64,000 bases of DNA from Pacificispira spongiicola (GTDB lineage Bacteria > Pseudomonadota > Alphaproteobacteria > UBA8366 > Aestuariispiraceae). Both the position numbers and the translations under genes were made by a program. The stretch lies in assembly GCF_012926505.1 (NCBI RefSeq), contig NZ_JABBNT010000001.1, positions 1-64,000 of the forward strand. Reading direction: 5' to 3'. The notes under the pieces are model-generated. The model searched no databases and was not told where the DNA came from. It saw only the letters and a list, made by a program, of their open reading frames with translations. Shown piece after piece: positions 16,153 to 24,855 of the stretch; within the stretch, counting starts at the first letter, position 1; each line of letters begins with the position of its first letter.

Positions 16153-17739
16153 TCAGTATGCGGCGTCGGGCATCGATGACTTCCGCTGTTCGATGAACGC
16201 CAGCAAGGCCTCGTCGACCGCCGGATCGATGGCCGGCGCTTCGTATTCGCGCAGCAGTTTCTTCCAATAGGCATTCGCGCGCTGGTTCATATCCAGGCTG
16301 CCTTCGGCTTCCCACTGTTCGTAGGAATTGTTGTCCGCCAGCGGGGACCGATAGAAGGCGGTTTCGAAGTTCCGCTGGGTATGCGCGCAGCCCAGATAAT
16401 GCATGCCCGGACCGACTTCGCGGATCGCGTCCATCGCCTGACCGTTTTCCGACAGGTCCGGCCCGTTCAGCAGACGGCCCAGCATGGAGGCCTGATCGGC
16501 ATCCATGACAAACTTCTCATAGCCCATGGACAGGCCGCCTTCCAGCCAGCCGGCCGTGTGCAGCATGAAGTTCACGCCGCCCAGCGCCGCCGTCTGCAAC
16601 GTGTTCGCAGATTCGTAGGCTGCCTGTGCATCGGCGATCTTGGACGCCGTGAACCCGCCGCCCGACCGGAAGGGCACACCCAGTCGCCGCGCCAACTGCG
16701 CCGCGCCGTACAGGACCAGCGACGGTTCCGGCGTGCCGAAAGTCGGTGCGCCGGACTGCATGGAAATGGACGATGCGAAGGTACCGAAGACGACCGGCGC
16801 GCCGGGGCGGCAAACCTGGGTCAACGCCATGCCCGCCAGCGCTTCGGCATAAAGCTGCGTCAGGGTGCCAATAATCGTCACCGGGCTCATCGCGCCGGAC
16901 AGGATGAAGGGCGAGATCACCGTTGCCTGATTATTGCGCGCATACACTTTCAACGCGCCCAGCATGGTGTCGTCCCAAACCATGGGAGAGTTCGCGTTGA
17001 TCAGGTTGATGACGACGCAATTCTGATCGACGAAATCGGCGCCGAACAGGATCTTGCACATATCGACCGTGTCCTGCGCGCGCTCCGGCGCCGTGACGGA
17101 GCCCATGAACGGCTTATCGGACCAGCGCATATGGCTGTAGACCATGTCCAGGTGACGCTTGTTCACCGGGACGTCCACCGGCTCACACAGCGTTCCGCCG
17201 GAATGGTGCAGACCCGTCGACATATAGGCCAGCTTCACGAAATTGCGGAAATCCTCGATCGTGCCGTAGCGGCGGCCCTTGTCGAGGTCGCGCACGAAGG
17301 GAGGGCCATAGGCCGGAACCAGGACCGTATTGCCCTCGCCCATCTTCACGGTACGCTCCGGATTGCGGGCATGCTGGGTGATCAGCGACGGCGCCGTGTC
17401 TTGGATCAGCTTTTTGCAGAGGCCTTTCGGGAAGTGAACGCGTTCGCCGCGAACGTCGCAGCCTTGGTCGCGCCACATCTGCAGCACTTCCTCATCGCCG
17501 CGGAAATCGAGGCCGATCTCCTCCAGCACCGTGTCGGCGTTGCGTTCGATCAGATCCAGGGTTTCTTCGTTCAGAAGATCGAAATAGCCGATCTGCCGAG
17601 TGATATAAGCGGGCGCCGTCTTACCCGCGCTGGCCCGTGCCGCCTGCCGGGCCGCCCGACCGCCGCCGCGCGCCGCGCGGCGTCCGCCGCCCGTGCTTCC
17701 CGATTCCGCCTGTTCCGACGCGACCATTTCCTCACTCAT
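16153..17739 (-). CDS. Trimethylamine methyltransferase (MttB) superfamily protein, non-pyrrolysine
   Basis: A 528-residue TIM-barrel methyltransferase of the MttB superfamily. After a low-complexity Gly/Arg/Ala N-terminus (residues 15-40), the family region starts ITRQIGYFDLLNEETLDLIE and continues through LVPAYGPPFVRDLDKGRR, GGTLCEPVDVP and PEPSLVLYGAAQLARRLGVPFR. No in-frame amber codon interrupts the gene, so it is a non-Pyl homologue like glycine betaine:corrinoid methyltransferase MtgB. The ATG at 17739 follows AAAGGGA. Such enzymes move a methyl group from a quaternary amine to a corrinoid protein. No corrinoid protein gene is seen nearby, which is odd. A PAS protein gene lies upstream on the same strand. 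Confidence 0.9.
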   Translation of the reverse strand: MSEEMVASEQAESGSTGGGRRAARGGGRAARQAARASAGKTAPAYITRQIGYFDLLNEETLDLIERNADTVLEEIGLDFRGDEEVLQMWRDQGCDVRGERVHFPKGLCKKLIQDTAPSLITQHARNPERTVKMGEGNTVLVPAYGPPFVRDLDKGRRYGTIEDFRNFVKLAYMSTGLHHSGGTLCEPVDVPVNKRHLDMVYSHMRWSDKPFMGSVTAPERAQDTVDMCKILFGADFVDQNCVVINLINANSPMVWDDTMLGALKVYARNNQATVISPFILSGAMSPVTIIGTLTQLYAEALAGMALTQVCRPGAPVVFGTFASSISMQSGAPTFGTPEPSLVLYGAAQLARRLGVPFRSGGGFTASKIADAQAAYESANTLQTAALGGVNFMLHTAGWLEGGLSMGYEKFVMDADQASMLGRLLNGPDLSENGQAMDAIREVGPGMHYLGCAHTQRNFETAFYRSPLADNNSYEQWEAEGSLDMNQRANAYWKKLLREYEAPAIDPAVDEALLAFIEQRKSSMPDAAY

Positions 17740-17850
17740 TGTCGTCCCTTTCAGATCTGTCCCGGCGTTTTGCGAACACCGACCGATCGACCATCCCAAA
17801 TAACAAGAAACAGACCTCGACGGACTCTTCATTGGAATACCGTCGCTGCC

Positions 17851-17879
17851 AGCGCCCTCTTTATCGCCCGAAGGGCGCT
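17851..17879 (-). promoter_or_regulatory. Leader with two competing hairpins upstream of the MttB-like gene
   Basis: The strand 17873-17879 can pair either with AGCGCCC at 17851-17857 or with CGCCC at 17865-17869 (GAA loop). The two pairings exclude each other, as in attenuators or riboswitches. It lies 112-140 bases upstream of the chosen ATG. A longer in-frame reading of the methyltransferase would place it inside coding sequence, so the regulatory reading is tentative. Confidence 0.3.
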
Positions 17880-17948
17880 TCAGGACGTTCGTATTCGCGA
17901 CTTCCTTTTCGTCAAGCCGCGTCATCGCCGCATTCGTTTCGACACGAG

Positions 17949-18536
17949 TCAGGGCGTTAATGGGCGAACACCGTCCGTCGGATCACGCAGCCGATCCGGA
18001 TAATTGATCGCGACAATCCGCGCGACCGCACCGGTAGCATCGACCAGCGGCGCCAGCACGCGCGACCATGTGGCGATCTTGAAATGGACCGGGGGATGGT
18101 GCTCCGTGAACAACAGATCTCGCCGCGATACGACCGCACCATAACAAGCCATCATGAAATCGCGCGTCACCGGCGGGATATGGGTCTCGCTCAACCTCAT
18201 TCCGGTCAAGTCGAAGCCCGATACCTGTGAAATGCCGGTGCCGTAAACCCGATACTGGAAATCCGCGCCGCCGTCCAACACGTCCAGATACATCAGATAT
18301 TTCATGGGTTTCCGGAAATCGACGATATCAAAGTCATCAACGGACGGCAGCCCCCCATCCACCCTGGGCATGTCGCGCCAAGACCTGACGAAGCTGGTGA
18401 GCAATGGGAAGGGAAGGCTGTCCGGATCGGGATGCCAGACGATCTGCGGCGGAAAGGGCGTATCCATCAGGAAACGCTGCCGCATCCAATCCCGATCCGC
18501 GTCGATAATTCGACGGACATCCTCGGTGAGTCCCAT
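17949..18536 (-). CDS. PAS-domain protein (PAS_5-like)
   Basis: From the ATG at 18536 the protein is about 195 residues. The core LPSVDDFDIVDFRKPMKYLMYLDVLDGGADFQYRVYGTGISQVSGFDLTG resembles the short PAS family common in Rhodospirillales, in which a PAS fold stands alone without an output domain. VLAPLVDATGAVARIVAINYP is the final PAS strand pair. A longer start at 18656 is open, but its extra 40 residues look non-conserved. It is transcribed toward the MttB-like gene, about 210 bases away, and is divergent from the dehydrogenase gene at 18802. A sensory role for this block is inferred. Confidence 0.72.
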   Translation of the reverse strand: MGLTEDVRRIIDADRDWMRQRFLMDTPFPPQIVWHPDPDSLPFPLLTSFVRSWRDMPRVDGGLPSVDDFDIVDFRKPMKYLMYLDVLDGGADFQYRVYGTGISQVSGFDLTGMRLSETHIPPVTRDFMMACYGAVVSRRDLLFTEHHPPVHFKIATWSRVLAPLVDATGAVARIVAINYPDRLRDPTDGVRPLTP

Positions 18537-18801
18537 ATCCGAAACCTTCGCGATCTCTGGCGGCGTTCCCACGTTATGCGGGTATAGTGATACAAGTTTC
18601 GATATCTGTCGAATGGTGCGCGTTCCCCTTTGCTTTCCCCGGTGCTTCCGCGACACCCGCTTGTGACGTAGGATTTACCGTCGGCGTCGCATTTTCGAAA
18701 GCCGGGCGGTCGCGTTCTGATCATTCTGCGACCGGTTGGCGCCAGGGTCACTCGCGGCGGTCCAGTCTTACGCAAATTCTTCTAGTACGGAGACGGTATT
18801 A

Positions 18802-21366
18802 ATGGCGCAGTTCCATAAAAAGGCAGATGTCGTCATCATCGGCCTGGGCGGCATCGTCGGCGCGTCGGTGGTCCACCACCTGATCGAACGCGGCTGGGAA
18901 AACATCATCGGCATCGACAAGTCGGGCATTCCGACGGATATCGGCTCCACCGGTCATGCTTCGGATTTCTGCTTCAACACGATGCATGATCCGATCACGA
19001 TGTTCACGACGAAGTATTCCATCGACTTCTTCGAATCCCGTGGCCGCTATGAACGGATCGGCGGGATCGAGGTTGCGCGCAAGGACGACGACGAGCGTAT
19101 GCGCGAACTGGAACGCCGCGTCAGCTCCGGCCGTGCCTTCGGCAACCGCGTGCGCATGATCTCCGCCAAGGAAGCGAAGGAAATGATGCCGCTTCTGGAA
19201 GAAGACGTGATCCAGGGCGCGCTTTACGACCCGGATGCGGGCCTTGTCGTGCCGCGGTCCCAGACGGTCGCGGGCGAATTGGTCCAGGAAGCCGTGGATA
19301 GCGGCAAGCTGGAAACCATCCCGAACACGCCCTGCACCGGCCTGGATATCGAAGACGGCAAGATCAAGGGCGTGCACACGACGCGCGGCTATATCGAAAC
19401 TTCCAAGGTCGTCGTTTGTGCCGGTCTCTGGGGCCGTCTGATCGCCGAAATGGCGGGCGAAGACCTGCCGGTCATGCCGGTCGACCACCCGTTGACCTTC
19501 TTCGGGCCGTATAACGAATTCGAAGGCACGGGCAAGGAAATCGGCTATCCGCTACTGCGCGACCAGGGCAACTCCGCCTATCTGCGCGACACGGGCGCCG
19601 CCGGAACGACCGAAGGCGGCCAAATCGAATGGGGCTATTACGAAGAAAAGGAACCGCGTCTGGTTCACCCGCGCGATATCCTGGAAAAGGAACAAGCCCG
19701 CCTGTCCCCGTCCCAGCGCGATCTGGACATGGAACAGATCATGGAGCCGCTGGAACGCGCCCTTGAACTGACGCCGATCCTGGGCGAGTTGGGTTACAAC
19801 GAGAAACATTCCTTCAACGGTCTGCTGCAAGTCACCGCCGACGGCGGCCCGTCCATTGGGGAATCCCCGACTGTCCGTGGTCTGTGGTACGGCGTGTCGG
19901 TCTGGGTCAAGGACGGCCCCGGCACGGGTAAGCTGATCGCCGACTGGATGACGGACGGCCGCACCCATATCGACCATCACGCCATCGATTACGCGCGCTT
20001 CTATCCGATCCAGAAGTCGGAGAAATACATCTACGACCGCTGCTTCGAATCCGCGTTCAAGATTTACAACCCGCCGGTCCATAACCGCGAACCCTATTCC
20101 AAGGGTCGCAACCTGCGCACCGCCCCGTACTATCTGCGGGAAAAGGAACTGGGGGCGCATTTCATGGAAATCGCCGGTTGGGAACGCGCCCACGGTTACG
20201 CCTGCAACGATCACCTGTTGGAAAAATACGCCGACCGCGTGCCGGTGCGCGAAAACGAATGGGACAACCGCCATTTCTGGCGCGTCTCCAACGCCGAACA
20301 TCTGGAGCTTTCCGAGAATGTCGGCATGGTGAACCTGTCTCACTTCGCCATCTATGACATCACGGGCCGCGATGCCGCGACGCTGATGGAATATGTTTCC
20401 TCCTCCAAGGTCGCGGGCGATACCGCCGTGGGCAAGGGCGTCTACACCAACTTCCTGGACGATACCGGGGGGGTGATGGCGGATTTGACCGTCCTGCGTC
20501 TGGGCGAAAACCGCTTCCAGATGATCGACGGCGGCGATGCCGGGAACCGCGACGCCACCTATCTGCGCCGCATGGCCCAGGACAAGGAATGGGACGTCTT
20601 CGTCGAAGACCGCACCGACCATTACGGCTGCATCGGCGTCTGGGGACCGAATGCCCGCGAGACGCTGAAGCAATTGGCCGACGATCCGGCCGGGCTCGAC
20701 CTTGACAACTTCGCCTTCGGCGCTTGCAAGGACTTCACCCTGCGCGGCGTTCCGGTGAAGGGTTTCCGCATCTCCTATGTCGGGGAACAGGGTTGGGAAC
20801 TGCACTTCTCCATGTCGTATGGCCTGGCGCTCTGGGACATGTTCCGCGAGGTCGGCATCACCCCGATCGGCGTTGAGACCTATGCCAACAGCCGCCGTCT
20901 GGAAAAGAGCCTGCGTCTGCAGAACGCGGACCTGCTGACCGAATATAACCTGCTTGAGGCAGGCCTGGCCCGTCCGAAGGTGAAAGCCGCCGACTTTCGC
21001 GGCAAGGACGCCAACATCGCCCAGCGCGACCTGCCGCATCAGGCGGCCATGCTGTGCACGATGACGGTGACCGACAACATCGACAAGGACGGCGTCGCCC
21101 GCTTCATGATGGGCAGCTGCCCGATCGTCGATCCGAAAACCAACGAGGTCCTGATCGACAGTAAGGGCCGCCGGTCCTACACGACCTCGCTGGCCTACGG
21201 CCCGTCGGTCGGCAAGAACATCGCCATGGGCTACCTGCCCCACGACTATTGCCAGGAAGGCCTGGAACTGGAGATCGAATATTTCGACCAGAAATTCCCA
21301 GTCAAAGTCGAAGGCATCGGCATGAAATCCCTCTACGACCCGACCAATGCGCGCATGAAGTCTTAA
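18802..21366 (+). CDS. FAD/GcvT-domain dehydrogenase (dimethylglycine/sarcosine dehydrogenase-like)
   Basis: An 854-residue protein starting at ATG 18802 after a GGAG site. The N-terminal half is a DAO-type FAD domain (GLGGIVG at residues 14-20). GSTGHASD carries H52 at the place where dimethylglycine dehydrogenase binds FAD covalently. The C-terminal half is GcvT-like (VNLSHFAIYDITGRDAATLME, GVMADLTVLRL, GIGVWGPN-like CIGVWGPNARETL, and SYVGEQGWELHF), which binds tetrahydrofolate and accepts the released one-carbon unit. Oxidative N-demethylation of a methylated glycine or related amine is the likely reaction. It is followed by a terminator and is divergent from the PAS/MttB genes. Confidence 0.9.
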   Translation: MAQFHKKADVVIIGLGGIVGASVVHHLIERGWENIIGIDKSGIPTDIGSTGHASDFCFNTMHDPITMFTTKYSIDFFESRGRYERIGGIEVARKDDDERMRELERRVSSGRAFGNRVRMISAKEAKEMMPLLEEDVIQGALYDPDAGLVVPRSQTVAGELVQEAVDSGKLETIPNTPCTGLDIEDGKIKGVHTTRGYIETSKVVVCAGLWGRLIAEMAGEDLPVMPVDHPLTFFGPYNEFEGTGKEIGYPLLRDQGNSAYLRDTGAAGTTEGGQIEWGYYEEKEPRLVHPRDILEKEQARLSPSQRDLDMEQIMEPLERALELTPILGELGYNEKHSFNGLLQVTADGGPSIGESPTVRGLWYGVSVWVKDGPGTGKLIADWMTDGRTHIDHHAIDYARFYPIQKSEKYIYDRCFESAFKIYNPPVHNREPYSKGRNLRTAPYYLREKELGAHFMEIAGWERAHGYACNDHLLEKYADRVPVRENEWDNRHFWRVSNAEHLELSENVGMVNLSHFAIYDITGRDAATLMEYVSSSKVAGDTAVGKGVYTNFLDDTGGVMADLTVLRLGENRFQMIDGGDAGNRDATYLRRMAQDKEWDVFVEDRTDHYGCIGVWGPNARETLKQLADDPAGLDLDNFAFGACKDFTLRGVPVKGFRISYVGEQGWELHFSMSYGLALWDMFREVGITPIGVETYANSRRLEKSLRLQNADLLTEYNLLEAGLARPKVKAADFRGKDANIAQRDLPHQAAMLCTMTVTDNIDKDGVARFMMGSCPIVDPKTNEVLIDSKGRRSYTTSLAYGPSVGKNIAMGYLPHDYCQEGLELEIEYFDQKFPVKVEGIGMKSLYDPTNARMKS

Positions 21367-21392
21367 GCCGCGACGTCATCGGCAGAGACGAA

Positions 21393-21431
21393 AGCCGCCG
21401 GGGCCAAACAGGTCTCGGCGGCTATTTTATT
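21393..21431 (+). terminator. Rho-independent terminator after the dehydrogenase gene
   Basis: A 13-bp stem (21393-21405 with 21411-21423, two G-U wobbles, AAACA loop) is followed by ATTTTATT. It lies 26 bases after the stop of the FAD/GcvT gene and ends that transcript before the convergent SDR gene. Confidence 0.85.
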
Positions 21432-21476
21432 CGCGCCCAGGGTCGCCGCTACAGGATAGCGGGCGCAACGCGCATA

Positions 21477-22259
21477 TCACGCCGTCGGCACAGTGCCGCC
21501 GTCGATCACGAAATCGGACCCGGTGATTGCGCCCGCCCTCGGCGATGCCAGAAACGCGATCAAGTCCGCAACTTCCGACGGCTTTGCCGGCCGTCCCAGA
21601 GGAATACCGCCCAATGCGTCCATAATGATCCGCCGACCTCCCTCGTTGTCCGTTCCTGCTTCCTTGGCGATACGCTCGACAAGATGTTCCGCAGCTTCCG
21701 TCTCAATCCATCCAGGCGACACGCGCAGCACTCGGATGCCTTTCGGTGCGACTTCTTTGGATAGACTTTTGCTGTAGGTCGAAAGGGCAGCCTTCGCAGC
21801 GGCATAGGCCGTCGTCGACTCCGGCAACGGCAGCAGATGCTGGATGGAGGCAACATGGACAATGACCCCCGTCCCTTGCCCGATCATTAGCGGTAGGAGG
21901 GCGCGATCGAGCCGGACTGCGGGCATCAGGTTCAGGTTAATTTCCCGCATCCAGACGTCATCGTCCAAAGTGGCAAATCCGCCAGCCGGGGCTTGGGACC
22001 CGCCCAAGACATGAACGATTATATCGATGGTGCTCAAATGCTCCCTGACCGCCTCAGCCACCGCATCGCATCCATCTGGCGAGGTCAAATCAGCGGCAAC
22101 GTAGTGCACGTTATCCAGAAATACGTCCGGGACGGTTCGGGCCGTCGTTACAACCCTAGCCCCCGCTTGGGCCAGAATATTCACAACAGCCGCACCAAGG
22201 CCTTTTGTCCCGCCTGTCACCAACGCAAGACGCCCTTCGAGTTCTAGAGAAAAGCTCAT
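21477..22259 (-). CDS. Short-chain dehydrogenase/reductase
   Basis: A 260-residue classical SDR. The cofactor motif is [14 protein letters not shown] (TGxxxGxG form), the active-site serine lies in [10 protein letters not shown], and the YxxxK catalytic pair is in [17 protein letters not shown]. The C-terminal [12 protein letters not shown] and [13 protein letters not shown] complete the fold. Cofactor preference is not clear: there is an Arg after the second strand (TTARTVP), which often favours NADPH. Its ATG overlaps the SnoaL gene stop by 4 bases, and the pair is divergent from an HxlR gene. The substrate is unknown; small carbonyl or quinone compounds are plausible. Confidence 0.92.
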   Translation of the reverse strand: MSFSLELEGRLALVTGGTKGLGAAVVNILAQAGARVVTTARTVPDVFLDNVHYVAADLTSPDGCDAVAEAVREHLSTIDIIVHVLGGSQAPAGGFATLDDDVWMREINLNLMPAVRLDRALLPLMIGQGTGVIVHVASIQHLLPLPESTTAYAAAKAALSTYSKSLSKEVAPKGIRVLRVSPGWIETEAAEHLVERIAKEAGTDNEGGRRIIMDALGGIPLGRPAKPSEVADLIAFLASPRAGAITGSDFVIDGGTVPTA

Positions 22260-22582
22260 AGCGCGATCTCCAGGGAATCGATTTCGCCGTCGGCCAGGAC
22301 AAATCGGTATTTAAGGTCCACGGGGCTGCCCGGGAAGTTCCCGGATACATGGCCGGTCACGATGACGGCCTCACCGTCGGTTCGTACCGAAAAAGGTTCA
22401 ACGGTATATGTGTACTGGCTTGTAGCCTCCTCACGCCATTTCCGAATGGCATCGCGCCCACGATAGGTCTGCTTCTCGTCGGTAACGCGTCCAGTTTCCG
22501 TAAAGCACTGAGCCACCGCTGCGCCGTCCGATTTATCAGCGGCAAAGTATCGGGAGATAGGATCAGGTAATGTGGTCTGCAT
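22256..22582 (-). CDS. SnoaL-like / NTF2-fold protein
   Basis: A 108-residue protein starting at ATG 22582 after GGAAGGATACGTC. It has the NTF2-like pattern [46 protein letters not shown], in which the acid and aromatic residues line the pocket. Such small proteins act as isomerases, cyclases or ligand-binding partners. It is the first gene of a two-gene operon, coupled by a 4-base overlap to the SDR. The reaction cannot be assigned. Confidence 0.85.
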   Translation of the reverse strand: MQTTLPDPISRYFAADKSDGAAVAQCFTETGRVTDEKQTYRGRDAIRKWREEATSQYTYTVEPFSVRTDGEAVIVTGHVSGNFPGSPVDLKYRFVLADGEIDSLEIAL

Positions 22583-22663
22583 GACGTATCCTTCCATTCC
22601 GCGCCGGAAACAGCGCATATCCGTTGTACGGAACGAAAGATCGACATAACGTTACCCGATAAC

Positions 22664-22690
22664 AAGTACCGACAAAAAAGTATGGTACTT
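22664..22690. promoter_or_regulatory. Inverted repeat in the SnoaL / HxlR divergent region
   Basis: AAGTACC (22664-22670) and GGTACTT (22684-22690) form exact 7-bp arms with a 13-base spacer, in the 124 bases between divergent starts and 17 bases before the HxlR ATG. This is the natural place for an autoregulated HxlR operator. The same GGTACTT half-site occurs upstream of the other HxlR gene. Confidence 0.6.
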
Positions 22691-22706
22691 ACGAGAAGGT
22701 AAGTTA

Positions 22707-23087
22707 ATGGAAAACAAGCTGCCCGAGACCGAACCTTCAAAGGGTTCCAAACACAGTTACACCCGCGAGACGGCGGCTGAAGGTGTTGAACATGCTCTTA
22801 AACTTCTCGAAGGACGATGGAAGCTTATCATTCTCTTTCATTTGTTCGGCGGTCAAATAAAGCGGTTCTCAGAACTGGAACGCGGGATTCAGGGAATTTC
22901 TCAAAAGATGTTGATCCAGCAACTTCGCCAAATGGAAGCGGACGGTATCGTTCGGCGTATTGTTTACCATCAAGTTCCGCCGAAAGTGGAATACGCCCTG
23001 ACCGATTGGGGGCAGGCCTTGTGTCCTGCGCTGGACGCCTTGCTGACCTGGGCCGAGGAACAGCCGACACAGACCGTCCAACCCTGA
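22707..23087 (+). CDS. HxlR-family transcriptional regulator
   Basis: A 126-residue winged-helix regulator. ALKLLEGRWKLIILFHLFGGQIKRFSELERGIQGISQKMLIQQLRQMEADGIVRR is the family core, and PPKVEYALTDWGQAL closes it. Unlike the other HxlR protein here it has no N-terminal cysteine pair. An inverted repeat just upstream probably serves as its operator. It is divergent from the SnoaL-SDR operon and likely controls it, which is inferred from layout and family habit. Confidence 0.92.
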   Translation: MENKLPETEPSKGSKHSYTRETAAEGVEHALKLLEGRWKLIILFHLFGGQIKRFSELERGIQGISQKMLIQQLRQMEADGIVRRIVYHQVPPKVEYALTDWGQALCPALDALLTWAEEQPTQTVQP

Positions 23088-23128
23088 CTAACGATGCGCC
23101 TCCGGAATTCGAGAGAGGAACGGCATCT

Positions 23129-23364
23129 CTACTCCCGAACGAATTCCTTTCCGTTGATCGTCAACACGCGGCCGTTATAGGCGCAGGTGGAATCGCCGCC
23201 GGGAACGTCGATGGTGCAGAGGACCGTGTTGGACATATCCTTGTAGATGGCGGGCATTCGAACCGCATGGAATCCTGCGGCCGCTATAGGCGAAATCGAT
23301 GTCGAAGGTATAGACTTTCAACCCGCCATTGGTTCGCTGCCACTTATGGCCGGATTCATCATTC
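23129..23364 (-). pseudogene. Decayed gene remnant, one frameshift
   Basis: Two minus-strand frames read protein-like sequence that joins end to end. The upstream one gives NDESGHKWQRTNGGLKVYTF and then DIDFAYSGR; the downstream one gives AAAGFHAVRMPAIYKDM and then a Cys-containing stretch ending INGKEFVRE before TAG at 23129-23131. The shift lies near 23285. No start codon with a ribosome binding site precedes the first part, where a TAG at 23365-23367 closes the frame. A short 42-codon gene starting at the ATG in the second part is the alternative. The parent family was not recognised. Confidence 0.4.
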
Positions 23365-23382
23365 TAACGGCAGACGATACGG

Positions 23383-23952
23383 ATGGCGCGATACATGCGG
23401 CAGGAACGGACAGTCCTTTGGAACCGGTTGGACATGGACGGGATGGAGGCCTGCCGCTTCCGCCCGATGGGCGACGGCTGGGAAATCCAGGGAACCGCGT
23501 CCTATCGGGAAAACAGCACGGTCGTCAGTCTGACCTATTCTGTCCTCTGCACCGACGACTGGATATCCCGAAGCGCCCGTATCGTCGGCTGGCAAGGGGA
23601 CCGAGACATCCATATCGACCTGAACCGCGCGCCTAACGGCAAATGGACCGTAAACGGCCGGCATATCGACGGCACCGACGGCCTGTTCGACGTCGATCTG
23701 GGCTTCACCCCCGCCACCAACACAATCGCCATCCGCCGCCTGAACCTCGCCATCGGCGAGGAGGCTGAATCGACCGCCGTGTGGTTGGACGTCACGGATT
23801 GGTCTTGGAAGCCACTAAGGCAGATGTATCGACGGATTGCGGAAAACGAATATTGGTATGTTTCTCCGGAGCATTCGTATGAAGCAGTTTTGACAATCGA
23901 TCCGTTTGGCGTCGTCGCGACCTATCCGTCCCTATGGTCGGCACTTCCTTAA
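23383..23952 (+). CDS. Putative glycolipid-binding domain protein (PA1994-like)
   Basis: A 189-residue soluble protein; the true start may be the second Met (23395). VLWNRLDMDGMEACRFRPMGDGWEIQGTA opens a beta-rich domain that matches the putative glycolipid-binding family (PF06475, P. aeruginosa PA1994), and the ending NEYWYVSPEHSYEAVLTIDPFGVVATYP is the conserved C-terminal strand block. The family has a spin/DUF1089-like two-fold barrel with a long pocket. The physiological ligand is unknown. It stands alone, just after a decayed gene on the other strand. Confidence 0.82.
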   Translation: MARYMRQERTVLWNRLDMDGMEACRFRPMGDGWEIQGTASYRENSTVVSLTYSVLCTDDWISRSARIVGWQGDRDIHIDLNRAPNGKWTVNGRHIDGTDGLFDVDLGFTPATNTIAIRRLNLAIGEEAESTAVWLDVTDWSWKPLRQMYRRIAENEYWYVSPEHSYEAVLTIDPFGVVATYPSLWSALP

Positions 23953-24072
23953 ACGTCGCCATGTTCATCCGAACATTCATTCGAATGTCATGAAATCGAA
24001 GCGGTCGTGTCATGGCCGGACTGTATTCCTGCTGCCCTCAAGATATGCGGATCGGGTTTTGGGCCGGGGGCG

Positions 24073-24855
24073 ATGGTCGGGGATATTACGGAGCGGCAGG
24101 CGCAGATTGCGGAGCGGGTGCGGGAGCGCGGGTTTCAGACCGTGGCCGACCTGGCGACGCATTTTGACGTCACGACCCAGACGATCCGGCGCGATATCTC
24201 GGAACTGGCGGAACTGGGCGTTCTGAAACGGCGGCATGGCGGGGTCGAATTGCCGGTTCCGACGGCCAATCTGAGCTTCGGTCAACGGCGTATCCTGAAT
24301 TTCGACGCGAAACAGCGTATCGCGCGGACCGTGGCGCGGCATGTCCCGAACGGGGCCAGCGTTGCCGTCAGCATCGGGACGACGCCGGAATTGGTGATCC
24401 ATGCCCTGTCGGCGCATCTTCATTTGAAGGTCTATACCAACAACATCATGGCGGCCCTGACCGCCTGCGCCATTCCGACGGCGGAGGTCACGATCCCCGG
24501 CGGGCCGCTGCGCTCTGCCGAACGCGACGTGGTCGGCAGCGCGGTGGAGGATTTCTTCGCCCGCTACAAGGTCGATATCGGCATCTACGGCGTCGGCGGG
24601 GTCGATGCCACGGGCGAGTTGATGGATTTCCATGAAGAGGAAGTGCAGGTGCGCGAGGCGATCCGGCGCAACAGCCGCCGATCCTTCCTGATCCTCGACG
24701 CCAGCAAATTCGGCCGCGCCGGTCATGTGCGCGGCGGCCTGATCGACGAAGCGGATGTAATTTTTTGCGACGGCACCCCGCCGCCCGGCATCGCGGCGAT
24801 GCTGCGCAAGGCGGGGCGGCAGGTCATCTATTGCGGTGAAGAGGAAGCGGCATGA
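24073..24855 (+). CDS. DeoR-family transcriptional repressor
   Basis: A 260-residue DeoR/GlpR-type regulator from ATG 24073. The HTH is GFQTVADLATHFDVTTQTIRRDISELAELGVLKRRHGG, the family signature. The effector domain keeps VSIGTTPELVIHAL, TNNIMAA, GVGGVD and LILDASKFGRAGHVR, which bind sugar phosphates in relatives such as GlpR. Its stop overlaps the ABC ATPase ATG by 4 bases, so it is encoded in the importer operon and very likely represses it. The effector is not known. Confidence 0.92.
   Translation: MVGDITERQAQIAERVRERGFQTVADLATHFDVTTQTIRRDISELAELGVLKRRHGGVELPVPTANLSFGQRRILNFDAKQRIARTVARHVPNGASVAVSIGTTPELVIHALSAHLHLKVYTNNIMAALTACAIPTAEVTIPGGPLRSAERDVVGSAVEDFFARYKVDIGIYGVGGVDATGELMDFHEEEVQVREAIRRNSRRSFLILDASKFGRAGHVRGGLIDEADVIFCDGTPPPGIAAMLRKAGRQVIYCGEEEAA

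Noticed and set aside
16153-17739. Pyrrolysine-containing MttB
   Set aside because: The frame reads through the full family length without an amber codon, so pyrrolysine is not used here.
19552-21243. 563-codon open frame on the minus strand
   Set aside because: Antisense to the FAD/GcvT dehydrogenase; shadow composition.
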